A stretch of DNA of 64,000 bases. It comes from Effrenium voratum. Lineage: Eukaryota > Sar > Dinophyceae > Suessiales > Symbiodiniaceae. Positions 25,771 through 36,198 of this stretch are shown piece after piece; position 1 is the first letter of the stretch; each line of letters begins with the position of its first letter. The notes under the pieces are model-generated. The model ran no database searches. It saw only the letters and a list, made by a program, of their open reading frames with translations, and was not told the DNA's origin. The stretch covers positions 385,001 to 449,000 of the forward strand of contig CAUJNA010002735.1 of NCBI GenBank assembly GCA_963377175.1. The letters run 5' to 3'. The position numbers were made by a program, and so were the translations under genes.

Positions 25771-27835
25771 TTTTGAGTCATGAGTGCTTCCCCGCCCGGG
25801 GGTTGACTTGCTCCCAATCCAAGGCTCTTTTCGCACTTTTGCGACTCTTGGTGTTTTGGCGCACGTTTCGCCGTTGGGTTTCCCTTACCAGGGTTGCGAC
25901 AAGTTTCACCCTGGTGCTGGTCGGGTCCTGGTAAAGTTTTGTCATGGGTTAAATACGATTTGGCTTGCCATCAAACAGCTTCGACAAGTCACACCCCCAG
26001 AGACACTGCATATGCTCTTCCATATCGGTGGACCGGCTTGATTTGATGATCTTGTCTAGTGCTCCCATATCTCTTGTGTTTTCTGGGCGAAATCGCGGCC
26101 TTTGAGGGGATTGCACCAGGGTGCCCCATATCTTCCCGTTTGGTGGACTGCAAGATGACCATGTTGGTCCTTTTTGTTATTCTTGTGGTGAGGCGATGTT
26201 CAAAGGGTGAATGCAAGCTACACTGATTAGATCTGCTTCGGAATCGTTGCCCTTGTTCACAATGTTTAGCCTCTTTCCTACAAGCATGGAAGTGAATGGG
26301 ATTGTTTGGAAGACGAAACCCATCCTTTTGAAAAGGCCCCTAGTACACATCCATGATGGTTGCAGAAAGGGTACCTCAGATTGCCAAGAGCAATCGGAGG
26401 GAACAAGTCTTCTGGAAGCTCGGAAACTGATTGCGGCTCGCACGCTCCAGATAGGGAGGTAGGCGATTGTGCTAATCTCGTTCTGAGCGAAGCGTTTGGG
26501 AGCCAGAATCTCCGGCCGCTTTCATCAACAACTTGTACTCAGAAGGTCTTAAGATGTGTCTTTTTCCCAGTCTCCGGACTGTCGAACTGGAGTCTCCAAT
26601 ACCACTTCAATCATGGGACAGAATTCTGCCAGCGGAGTACATCAGTTCTGCGGGTATTGGAGTTTCTATACTCTTCAAGAAGATCTTATTATGAACAAAG
26701 CAGCTTGATCGTCTTCTAGGGGTTGATTTTTGATTGCCGAGTCTTTTCAACCCTAGTTCTCTTGAGAAACCACACACTTTCCCAAGGTGTGGCCCAATTT
26801 CTGAGGAGAGGTCTCCAAACAGAGCTGGGGAGCTGGGGAGGGTACAGCTTGTCTATTGGCCACCTCCGGGAGCGGAAGCCCTCGAGTTTCGGCCAGGCCG
26901 GCCAATCCGGACCCCTTGTTGGCCGAGGCGGCCTTTGCAGCTCGGAAAAAACAAGTTGCAGTCGTCAGAGTCGACTGCCAGGGGTTGGTCCAAAGCTTCT
27001 GTGCCCTAAAGCAGATCCACGGTCAAAAGCGTAAGGAGCAGACACACATACATAGTGGGGCCGGGGGGGGACTTCCACACAGAGTTGTATCCGATCCTTG
27101 CCAAAATGGGACATCTGCTTGTGAATCACTCCGCTTATAAATGCTGGGTTCGCAGGTGTTTCAAACATTTCTCCAGGGTGATTGCATGGACAACAGACAC
27201 AATCGTCCGAAATCAGAAGGGTTGGACAGCACATGGGACAAAGTTCTGGCGAGTGGCATGGGCCGGTTTCCTGTAAGGCGGCAACGAAAAAAGCCCTTCT
27301 TTTGACAGGTTGTAAGAACCTTTCCTTGGGGGGGGGGCTTTGGTTTCCTTGCAGGCCTTACCACCCGCGCCCAACGGGTAGTCAAGTGCGGGCTGTTTGC
27401 CAAGAGGGCGTAGGCCAATGCCTGTCGTTCAGTGGGTTCTAGGCCACATAAAGTCAAAGGCAGAATCATCCAACCCAAAGGATAGGTAAAGGAATGTACT
27501 TTCTCCAGTGCGGATGGGAGCTTCCATAGAATCGGAGTCTCCAAAGTACAAATTCTCCGGTGCTCATGTGAGGGCTCTGGACTGGAAACACCCCACGAAA
27601 CTCGAGCAAAGTTGGCCCCAAAGGCCATGCTTAAACCACCCAAGGTTAAAACAAATAGTGGGAGCCCTTTTCACCCAAGTTAAAAGGGAATCCCAAGGGA
27701 CCAGCACATTTTGTGTTTTCCAAATCGGACCAAACGAGAGGAAGGGATCAGTCACTCACCAAGGTGCCCACCACCCAGTACACCCTCCGGGCCCGGCACT
27801 CGGAGCACTCGGCACTCGGAGGGCTGGGGGGGACC

Positions 27836-27967
27836 TGAGCCACTTGCTCAAAACCCGGGTAGATGAAGTCAGGGATAATCGCAACCATAAGTAACTGCGG
27901 CCGCCTGCCTAATTCTTTACATGGTTCTGGGTAGAGCATATTCATGCCGGGCTTTGATTATGACTCA
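27836..27967 (+). mobile_element. Short terminal-inverted-repeat element, copy 1
   Basis: 132 bp starting TGAGCC and ending GACTCA, flanked on both sides by CC. Internal sequence matches copy 2 at 62436-62569 closely (shared AAAACCCGGGTAGATGAAG, TGCGGCCGCC and CTGGGTAGA). The paralogous arm at about 34319 has a single CC and no insert. Non-autonomous, with no coding capacity. Confidence 0.75.
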
Positions 27968-29321
27968 CCTGGTTTCCTTTTCAACATAGGAAAAGGGAAC
28001 CCCCCAAACGGTTGGCTTCCTTTTGGTTTTTGCTCTTCGACCAACCCCACAACAGGTGACCCTTCAAAGAAGCACACACCCTGTTCTGTCGGAACCTTTT
28101 GGAAAATCAATACATGTCCCTAACCCGTGTTTGTTTGCAGGCGGCTGCGCTTATCGTGACCAAGCTCACCTTCCTATCCTTTTGGAGAATCCCAATGTAT
28201 CCCTCCCAGCGGGTCAAGCCCTTTCCCTTCTTGAATCTTGGCTTGGACCAACATCTGCCGGCCTGGGGCTGGCGCGGGATGCATGGTTGTTTCTCCAGAC
28301 CCCCCATTTAGCACTGAGTTGTGGTATGCTTTTGGGGATTTTGAGGGAAAAGGGCCGTAAGCCAGGGTACCCAGGAAACTGGGGCAAAGCATAGAGGTTT
28401 GGAAGCGGGTATCTGTTCGCGGGCTACCTGAAATGTGCTTTCGTCTTGCGGCCGACTGATTTTAGGTCAAATTGGATCCTTCCCCTCGAATCCTGAAACG
28501 GGGGTATCCGATGATGTCAGGGCTTCAGGTTCAACCAGGTGGTTGTTGGGTGTACACCCCTAGGGAAATGACCCAGAACTCTCCCAAAGAGAAGTGGGAA
28601 TGGAAAAGTCCTTAATCTTTCCAGACCCTATTTGGCACCCAGCCTCGACACCAAGTCCCTTTCTTTCCGAACACTTGCCTCTCAGGGAATCACCCGGGGT
28701 TACGACACATTTGGGATCCATGGTTCAGCTTTGTGGGGTCATTCCCTCAGGGAGCCTCTGGGTCCCATGTTCGGAGGTCGCGACCTCCAGTCCAAATGTG
28801 GCAAACGGATTAAATCAGTCTTCCTTGCCAACAATGTGTTCCGCAAGGCGCGCAAGCCCCGAAAACAAACGCCCGACATCAAGGGTACACGATCCACTTT
28901 GGGCTAAGCCACGTGCGACTAAGCAACCCGAGTATTCCTTCAGTGCTCTTCCCTGGATCTGTGCTGTGTGGCTTCCCCTGGTTGGGGCAGTGCTCTTTGG
29001 GCGGGTGACCGGAGGCTGACCTTCCAGTCGTGTGAGACCGTGTTTGGCTGTAATGCCAAGGTGTCACTAAGACTGTCTGAGTCGTCATCCGCTAGGTACG
29101 GTGGTAGTTTTGCGAGCAAGCGGAGCGCGTTTCCTTTTTTTAAAATCATAACTTGACCTTGTTGCGTATCTTTGCACTTTATCCTCTCCGGGATTCCCTT
29201 TTGACACCATTTTTTGAAGCATTGCTCTTTGGACCACACTTATATCACTCTTTGGACTCCACCCATTTTATGAAACATCGCTTTCATTTTAAATTCCTCT
29301 TGGTGGATTGAAGTCACCGAG

Positions 29322-29388
29322 GGTGCCGCGCCGGCTCCCACCACGGAGTCCTGAGAGCGTGAGGCCCTCGGGCGCGGGCGGCAGCCAG
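29322..29388 (+). other. Exon-like GC-rich block, duplicated copy 1
   Basis: 67 bp between an AG acceptor and a GTACAA donor. The open frame reads PRRLPPRSPESVRPSG. It resembles 35915-35977. It could be a duplicated exon of an unknown gene. No protein family recognised. Confidence 0.3.
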
Positions 29389-30966
29389 GTACAACGCTGG
29401 GGTCTCCTCCAAAGCTGTTTCAAGCTTCAGGACTGACAAACTTTGAAACAGCATCAGAAAGTCTGGCCCATAGGACAGCACTAGGAAAGCAAAAGAAAAC
29501 TGTGTTATTTTCCAGGGCTGGAGAGTGCCTAAATTAATAAGGGTGATAGTGTTATATTATTAGTACAACTGGCCTTGAATGTGGATTTCCTTTCCTTTAT
29601 GAGCTTATCAAACCTTGACTTTTGACCCGCGTGTAGCAAGCAGTTGTTGTTTGCAGCTGGCATTGTTTTGCAGTGTTGCGCGGGGAGACGATTAAGACTA
29701 TGAAGAGAATTGGCAATGACAATTGAATCATGGTTTCTTATTTGTTTGCTGAGTTTTGGGGTCGGGGCCAAGGAGGACAGTCTCTATTAAGTACGGGGAG
29801 GTTTGGTGGGTATCAACAATGGGCTGGGAGGCGGGCGGCGGGGGGGTGGGTGGGTGGGCCAAACCTTGGGCCCCTTTCAAGTAGGATGCGGGGGAGCACA
29901 GTCAGACTCTTCAATCGGAGGGCGTGTATTTTCCGTGAGCATTAGCACAGATGTGGGCCAAGACAAGACGTATACCAGGGTGAACACAAATGTGACAATT
30001 CCCTTTGTGCAAAGGCGAGACGAGTGACCAAATTGGGGAAGTTGCGCCGTGTACTTTTACCCAACTGTATCGTCGTTAGCTTCAGCATCTCGGATGTTTG
30101 TAGGGTGCGATGTTAACCCCGGCATCCTTGTTGGCATTGCCGTTTGCTTGTGGTATGCCTCAACCTTCGTGTTTGACGGGTTTCTATGAATAGTAGAATG
30201 AACCCCGAAAAAGGGTTCTCGCTTTCCACCAGGGTCCCTGGCAATGTTTCGGCCAGGCCGGCCAATCCCAAGACCTTGGCCGCCTTTGCAGCTTGGATGA
30301 CACGGAATGTTTGGTCGGGTTTGTGCCCACTACATAGTTTACACCCTGTGAAACAGACACACAATAGTCTGAGAGTCTGACATAGAAGAGGGGATTGTTT
30401 TGAAGCAACGCACATGGACAACAAAGCCCGGTCAGGCTTGAACCACCACCCAAAATTGTGTGCCAACAAAATCGTCCGGACCCTTGCTGGACCTCAGCAG
30501 CTTTTGATGAACTCTCAAACCAAGGTCCAAGAAGGAACATACATCTTGTGACTGCCACCTTGGATTGGAAACTGATCCTGAAGTATTTGTATACAGCAGA
30601 GTGCAGACTGATTCGAAGCCCGCACAATGTTCCAAAGGCAGGGACGGCCACGGTATGACAGTTATTGTTAGCTTCATCTTTTGCTCTGCGGTTGGACAAG
30701 ACACGTTGCATAGCATATTTTTCGCTGGGACCCTTTTGATGAAGCCAGTTGCGCTGATGTATCTCTAAAGACTTGATTGTTGACTACGCAGCACCCGCAG
30801 ACTGTGCAGGCAAAGGAGTGACATACATGCTCTGAATGCCAGTGTAGAGCAGAGTATACACTTATTTTGTCTTGCTTAGCTAAACAAGCCATATGTTGCT
30901 TTTCCCGTTCAGGAAGCTAAGTTTATGAAGCCAAGTGGCTCGACTTCTTGGCTGTGGTGATCCCTG

Positions 30967-32448
30967 ATGCAGGCCGCCACATGGACATCTCACCGGCTAG
31001 GGGCGCATGCCCCGTGGTCATCCTCAGCTCAACTGCCGGGAACATGGCCAAGTCTTGAGGTTTGCAGGTCTAGACTTGCTGGCAGAGGCTCTGTCTTTCC
31101 TCTTTTTGCATTCCTGTCTTTCCACCTTGGCCAGCGTTGGCAAGTTAGAGCACGCCGTGCAGTGTCCTCGGACAGTGCGCGGTGCAGTCTGCTGATTGAT
31201 GGTGACTCCGTGGCCCTTGGCTTGATGACAAATGCGATAGGCATGCTTCAGTCAGAGGGACTGAAGGTGGAAGCAGAGTTGTTTGCACCTCCGGAGAACA
31301 GCAGCAACAAAAAATGGGCTCGGTTTATCAAGGAGTACGATGTCAACTTTTGGCCAGTTACGCGGCGGGGTGGCGAGCGGGACTGCAACGACGACGCCAT
31401 CATAGCCAGAGCTCGAAAACTGGCACGAAGCTCACGGGTCTCATGTATAGCCCTGCTGGTTTATGATTCGGACTTTGTGGGCATTGTTGAGGAGTTGAAT
31501 GCGCTTGGAAATCGCGTGGTGGTCCTTGTTCCGGGCAACTTTTTATCATGCCTGAGCGCATTTCGCGCCACATCTGCCAAGGTTATGCAGCTTGCAAAAG
31601 GCCCTTTCACAGGGATCAGAGTTCGCGCCATCCTTCACAAAGACGGGCAGGGCGAGGTAGGCCTAGACGACTGGGAAAATCCTATGACTGATGATGACGG
31701 TGTACGCATGATCTGGAATGCATTGTCAAAAGCTGGCTATGAGAGAGAGGAGGGCAGCCTGATCCCATGCGTTGCCAAGTACTGGCTTTCTCACGGTTAT
31801 GGACCCTTGACGGTATTCCCCTATGGCTTTGCGCTTACTGCAATTGTGGCGCGCATACAACCGGACTCAGCAAGCAGGCAGTCCAAGGGGCAGATGGCAT
31901 TCGTTCTTCCGTTGGGCAGTGGATCAGCGACCAAAACCTCTATTGAGCGTTACGGCGGCAGACTAGCTGCAAGAGTATTTGCAGGAGGTGGGCCATTCGT
32001 GCTTCAGGACTCGCCTGGCATGGTCATGCAGGTGCTATCAAAGCTTGGCTACTTGGATAACGACTTAAACCCTGATCTGCATGACTCACTCCTTGCTTTT
32101 TGCAACAAAACGGACAACAAGCGCCATTTGCGAAAGCTGTCTTTGCTCCCAGAATCAGGTGAGGGACCAGCCGGGGTTCTCGACAAGTTGCGACAAGCCT
32201 TTCTGTCAGATCAATGTCAGGGCACCTGGAATCTGCCTGCGGGTGACCGAGTCGTTCGACAGGTGCTTCGCAAGGAGGGCATTTTGAGAAATGAGGAGGC
32301 CTCAAAACTTGAAGTGCTAGAAGCCATGAAGGAGCACTTTTGGAAAAATGGATGGCCCGCAAAGAAGAATTATGTGGCCTACGTCCAGCAATTTCTAGCT
32401 CGTGTGAACTGCGATGCTCCCGACCACCGAGACACGCTGGACTTTTGA
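30967..32448 (+). CDS. NYN-domain (PIN-like) putative RNase, intronless
   Basis: 493 codons, one exon, TGA at 32446. After a basic, Ser/Leu-rich N-terminal 70 residues (possible targeting peptide, or wrong start) comes a NYN fold: SLLIDGDSVALG with Asp78 and Asp80, NDDAIIARARKLA with Asp142 and Asp143, LLVYDSDFVGIVEEL with Asp167 and Asp169, then GNRVVVLVPG. These acidic residues fit the metal site of NYN/LabA-like nucleases, so RNA cleavage or processing is likely. Residues from about 230 to 480 form two or three helical repeats around VRMIWNALSKAGYE, VMQVLSKLGYLDND and VLDKLRQAFL, which resemble each other and may be winged-helix-like RNA-binding units; this is inference. The lack of introns, unlike its neighbours, suggests a retrocopy, although no spliced-leader relict was seen just upstream. 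An internal Met may be the true start. Confidence 0.8.
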   Translation: MQAATWTSHRLGAHAPWSSSAQLPGTWPSLEVCRSRLAGRGSVFPLFAFLSFHLGQRWQVRARRAVSSDSARCSLLIDGDSVALGLMTNAIGMLQSEGLKVEAELFAPPENSSNKKWARFIKEYDVNFWPVTRRGGERDCNDDAIIARARKLARSSRVSCIALLVYDSDFVGIVEELNALGNRVVVLVPGNFLSCLSAFRATSAKVMQLAKGPFTGIRVRAILHKDGQGEVGLDDWENPMTDDDGVRMIWNALSKAGYEREEGSLIPCVAKYWLSHGYGPLTVFPYGFALTAIVARIQPDSASRQSKGQMAFVLPLGSGSATKTSIERYGGRLAARVFAGGGPFVLQDSPGMVMQVLSKLGYLDNDLNPDLHDSLLAFCNKTDNKRHLRKLSLLPESGEGPAGVLDKLRQAFLSDQCQGTWNLPAGDRVVRQVLRKEGILRNEEASKLEVLEAMKEHFWKNGWPAKKNYVAYVQQFLARVNCDAPDHRDTLDF

Positions 32449-33071
32449 CTACTGGATGTCAGAGTTAATCTTGCTGCGCTGTTTTTAGTGTGTCTCAGTC
32501 TTCCGTTGCTTTTACATGCCATGGGCAAGTTGCAAGCGCATGAACCGCCAACGATCCTCTGCAAAGCGAAAGAGAGAGAGAGACAGAGAGAGAGAGAGCG
32601 AGAGATGTTTGGTGCTCTCCACGGTCACATCATGGTCCAGTATGCTGCCACTGCCCCACTGGCCCAGCTTCACCACTTGCAATGTTCAAACGTTCTTTCC
32701 GAGTTTGTAGTCCAAGTCAGGGGGAGGGCAGTTGGAAGAAAAACGCGCGGACATAAACTTTGACCCCAGCCCGAACTTAAGGGCACTTCATGATCAGCTA
32801 ATATATTAATTTTGCATTTGCTTGGTAGCATAAGGTGATACCATGTGAGCGACTGCCTTTTAGTTACAAACTACTCAGTATAGGCCGAACATGCTGAGAT
32901 AGGTTCAAAACGAGGTAGGGACAGCCAAAACGAGGTAGGCCCATGACATATAGCGGGTTCTGATCCGCATGTGGCGCTGGAAGCCTAGGTCAATGAGTCC
33001 AAACGGGTGCAGGGTTGGAGACCGAGGTGGGAACACCCGACCATTCAGCCATGTTGCAAACAACTGTATGA

Positions 33072-33524
33072 TTGCAGCTGGAACAACAGCTGCTGTTTCA
33101 CCAGAATTGTGTCATGAAACTGTGCGAATGGTTTTCCGCGCCAATGTGCGCAATCCATTTGCGGGCCGACGACTTTCTGCAGCTGCTGCAACATGCCCTC
33201 TTTTGTGTGTGCGTTCTCAAGCGGAGAAGCACGCAGGTGTCAAATTCATCTAATGCAGATGTCAAGGCTGGGGCAAAGCCACTTGGCTGGAGCAGTGGGC
33301 AGAACCTTGATGATAGCCACTTTCGGCTACATCAAATGAATACCCATTCTGTTTGGTGGGTCACTGAGCCAGAGCTCTCAAACAAGGAAGATCCTCGCTC
33401 GGAGGGCCCGCATGGCCATGTGTTCCTGTTGCATGAGAAGTGGAGAGGTCTTGGTCACTGTTCCTTAGCTGTGCGCGCTTCCAACGGCGCAGCATGCGCT
33501 AGGTGGTTCTGCTTGGATTTGTAG
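33072..33524 (+). CDS. Uncharacterised 150-codon open frame
   Basis: Runs from ATG 33072 to TAG 33522-33524 with mixed composition (FHQNCVMKLCEWFSAP, then GHVFLLHEKWRGLGHCSLAV). No domain recognised and no paralogue in the window. It lies about 620 bases after the NYN gene on the same strand. The ATG directly follows a possible acceptor (GATTGCAG at 33071-33078), so it could also be a last exon. Low certainty. Confidence 0.3.
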   Translation: MQLEQQLLFHQNCVMKLCEWFSAPMCAIHLRADDFLQLLQHALFCVCVLKRRSTQVSNSSNADVKAGAKPLGWSSGQNLDDSHFRLHQMNTHSVWWVTEPELSNKEDPRSEGPHGHVFLLHEKWRGLGHCSLAVRASNGAACARWFCLDL

Positions 33525-34179
33525 ATGGCTGATTTCTGCACCGAGCTGGCAGCTGGATGCCTGTTGCGCGTCCAGGGTTTTTCATGTGCATGAAGAACTC
33601 GAACGGGGATACCACCGAAGATCTCAAAAGCCAGCGTTTGGCGCAGACCCAACTGCCAAGTTGTAGTCTTTTGCGCGCTTGATGGGTAGGAGGTTCCCTT
33701 CAACAGCAACCACGCAAAAGCGGAGTCCACTTTTCTCATGCCCACTGGGCAAGTAAAAAGAGAACAACGCGGCATCGGCATGCCCTGCCCCTGCCTGCTC
33801 CAGAGTGCAATCCGCCAGACAGCCTGCGGCAGCTTGCTACCCAAAGGGGGAAAATTGGCGTGAGCTGGCGTTGCGCGTGTTGCTGTTTGGCAGAAGCGTT
33901 GCACTTCCCTCATCTGACATTTCACATCGCAACCTTAAGAACAAGTTGTTTGACAGGTCTGAAAGAGATGGGAGCTAAAATTTACATTTGGAGTCTTCAA
34001 GAACCCTTGAAATAGGGTGTACCTATGATTTACGTGTCATGACCCATTTGTGCATCGGAGATTCCTGAGACAAACTAACAAGCAGGGAAGCAGCGGAACC
34101 AATGTGGCCACACTTGTCGGGTAATTTATATTTAGACATGATTTCCTTCATAGAGAGTTCTCGCAGATCCGCGCTTCCC

Positions 34180-35990
34180 CGGTTGCTAGATCGTTCCCAA
34201 ATTCCCGTTAAACCAAAGCGAGACAGATCACTTTACCTTTTCCGAGGTACCAATCATCTTCGGGGCCTGGCACTCAGAGCTTCGGGCCAGAGCTTGTGGG
34301 TTGCAACTTGGGGCAGACCTGGGTTTGGTCTCAAAATAGGAAAAGGGAAACCGCACAACGGTTGACGGTTGGTTTCTTGTTGTTCTCCCTTTCAACCACC
34401 CCCTCGAAAGGTTCGCCTCAAACAAGAACACCAACTTTCTTTGTTCGGTCTCTGAATGTAGAACCTGTTGAAGATTCTGGCGGGGGGGGTGCGCTCTGTG
34501 ACCAAACTCACCCTGTCACTTGGAAAAATCTCGATGTGTCCCAAATGGAGTCTTCTCCAAAACACAACTTGTTTATATTGTGGGGTAGCTTAAATATGAA
34601 GCAGGATCTGACAATATAAACTTCTGTGTACCCCAAATGTCGGCCAAGGTAAGGGAAAGTGTGTAATGCTTTTTGAGATGAGGACGTTGTCAGGACCTAG
34701 GCCACCGAGCTCCGAAAGAACTGGGGCAACCTATCCAAGCGGTTCGGAAGTTTTGGGGTCTACCTGAAATGTTCCTTGATCTTGCATGCCTGTGTCGAAC
34801 CTTGGGGAATCAGCAACTCCAGGAGCTTGGCTGGAACCCTCCCTGAAAGCTGCTCCGAACCTCCCTATCACCCTAGAGATCACGTGGCCTGCAGCTGTTG
34901 GAAAAAAAGCAAGCGGAGACCCGGTCGATTCAATCCTTGGGATTCTGGGCGCTCCCGTTCGGAGGTTTGGGCATCTTGCAGGATTCGAAGCTTGACCCAC
35001 TTGGTCGAATACTGTCCTTTGACAATTGATTGGTTTCTTTCCATTATGTTTGCAAAGATCTTAAGGTCACATCATATTTAGTAAGCACTAATAGATAGAG
35101 ACATCATGAACTCAAAAAGACAATGCAAGAACATGATGAAGTGACAACATAACATAATATTCGTGACATGCTGTTTGGATATCATTTTTGAAAATGTATA
35201 GGTATGTGCTGCCATTAAGTTCTGGCTCTATAGCTCTTCTATAGAGTTTGGATAAGAACCAACATAATTAACTGCTGGAGCACCTCATGAGGACTACGTG
35301 ATTGGGTCTTTCGAATGACAGTACAGAGAGAAAGACAGGGAGCGAGAGAGAGAGAGAGAAACAGAGAGAGGAGAGACAGAGAGAAAATTGCTCTCGCCAA
35401 ACCCGGCCTTGAGGAATGCAGTAGCCCAGCCTTCGTTTTCGTGTTGCAGCGCAGCTGTTCAGTCTGATGAGTTTGCCACTGACGATGGTTGAGGGAGTGG
35501 TCTTTGGGGGAGTAGTGTAGGAACCTCGGATCCTTGTTTGGTGGATGCGCTACTGAACGTGGCCAGCGGGTCATTGGCCAATCGGGGTTTGCTGGAGGAG
35601 GCTGCACTTCTGTATAGTCGTGTGAGACGATGTTTGGGTTTAATGCCAGGGTATCACTAAACCAGTTTGAGTCTTCATCCATCAGTTGCAGCTTCCAAGC
35701 AAGTGGATCAAGTGTCCCTGTTCACCAAAGTTTTGCCTTAGATGTGTATCGTTGCGCTTGATTCTCTCAGGGATTCACTTTTGACACCATGTTCAACACA
35801 TCCCTCTTGAACCCTTTACATGCATGTCCTCGTATATTGACATGTTTTCAGGGCAGCTGCACAAACCGCGAGCCGCGGGTCACACGGGCACAGAGCCAGT
35901 TTCAAAACCTGCAGGGTGCCGCATCGCTCCCACGACCGAGTCCTGAGAGCAGGGCGCGAGGCGGTTCCGGCGGCCAGGAAGGCAAAAGTG
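34180..35990 (+). repeat. Segmental duplication, right arm
   Basis: Collinear, diverged copy of 27700-29390. It lacks the inverted-repeat element: sequence runs from GGCAGACC directly into TGGGTTTGG at 34313-34327. It carries a matching exon-like block at 35915-35977 and the GTCGTGTGAGAC block near 35608. Confidence 0.6.
35915..35977 (+). other. Exon-like GC-rich block, duplicated copy 2
   Basis: 63 bp between CTGCAG and a GA-type donor. The open frame reads GAASLPRPSPESRARGGSGG and continues open to 36064. Matches 29322-29388 with a few indels. Unknown gene. Confidence 0.3.
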
Positions 35991-36150
35991 AGGTCACACC
36001 AGAAGATGTAAACACGGTCGACGCCACACATGGGCTCAGGGGACACTCAAGGCACAGGCGATGAGCAGGTTCCCTTTGTTTGCCTCTGAGACATAGTGCG
36101 GGATCAGGTAACATAGCGCCTTTGCTAACTTCGACTTTCTTTCCTTTCAG

Positions 36151-36198
36151 CTTCAGCTGGTCATCGGCAAGGGCGGCACGAGTCTGATGTACAAATGA
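36151..36198 (+). other. Candidate short last exon with a GKGG motif
   Basis: After a pyrimidine-rich acceptor (CTTTCTTTCCTTTCAG) the frame reads LQLVIGKGGTSLMYK and stop. VIGKGG is reminiscent of the GXXG loop of KH RNA-binding domains, but 15 residues cannot prove it. It could terminate the unknown gene suggested by the block at 35915. Confidence 0.2.

Larger units (their letters stand above)
27700..29390 (+). repeat. Segmental duplication, left arm
   Basis: Diverged but collinear with about 34180-35990. Anchor pairs: GGCACT at 27795 and 34269; AGGAAAAGGG at 27988 and 34338; CTACCTGAAATGT near 28424 and 34759; GTCGTGTGAGAC near 29026 and 35608; the exon-like block at 29322 and 35915. Offsets grow from about 6.35 to 6.6 kb after the inverted-repeat element in this arm. 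Identity is modest, so the duplication is old. Confidence 0.6.
25606..30966 (+). other. Region between the last located PRPP synthetase exon and the NYN gene
   Basis: No conserved protein found. It should contain the terminal PRPP synthetase exon, which was not located. It holds a dispersed repeat (25641-25770), a short repeat with CGGCCAGGCCGGCCAATC at 26887 and again at 30247, the inverted-repeat element at 27836-27967, and the left arm of the segmental duplication. A 160-codon minus frame (27161-27643) and a 175-codon minus frame (30184-30711) have no family character. Confidence 0.6.

Noticed and set aside
27161..27643. 160-codon minus-strand frame
   Set aside because: No family character and no splice or paralogue support; probably chance.
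30184..30711. 175-codon minus-strand frame
   Set aside because: No family recognised, and it is covered partly by repeat sequence shared with 26.9 kb.
33455..33925. 156-codon minus-strand frame overlapping the 33072 frame
   Set aside because: Opposite to all recognised genes, with no domain; cannot be supported over the sense frame.
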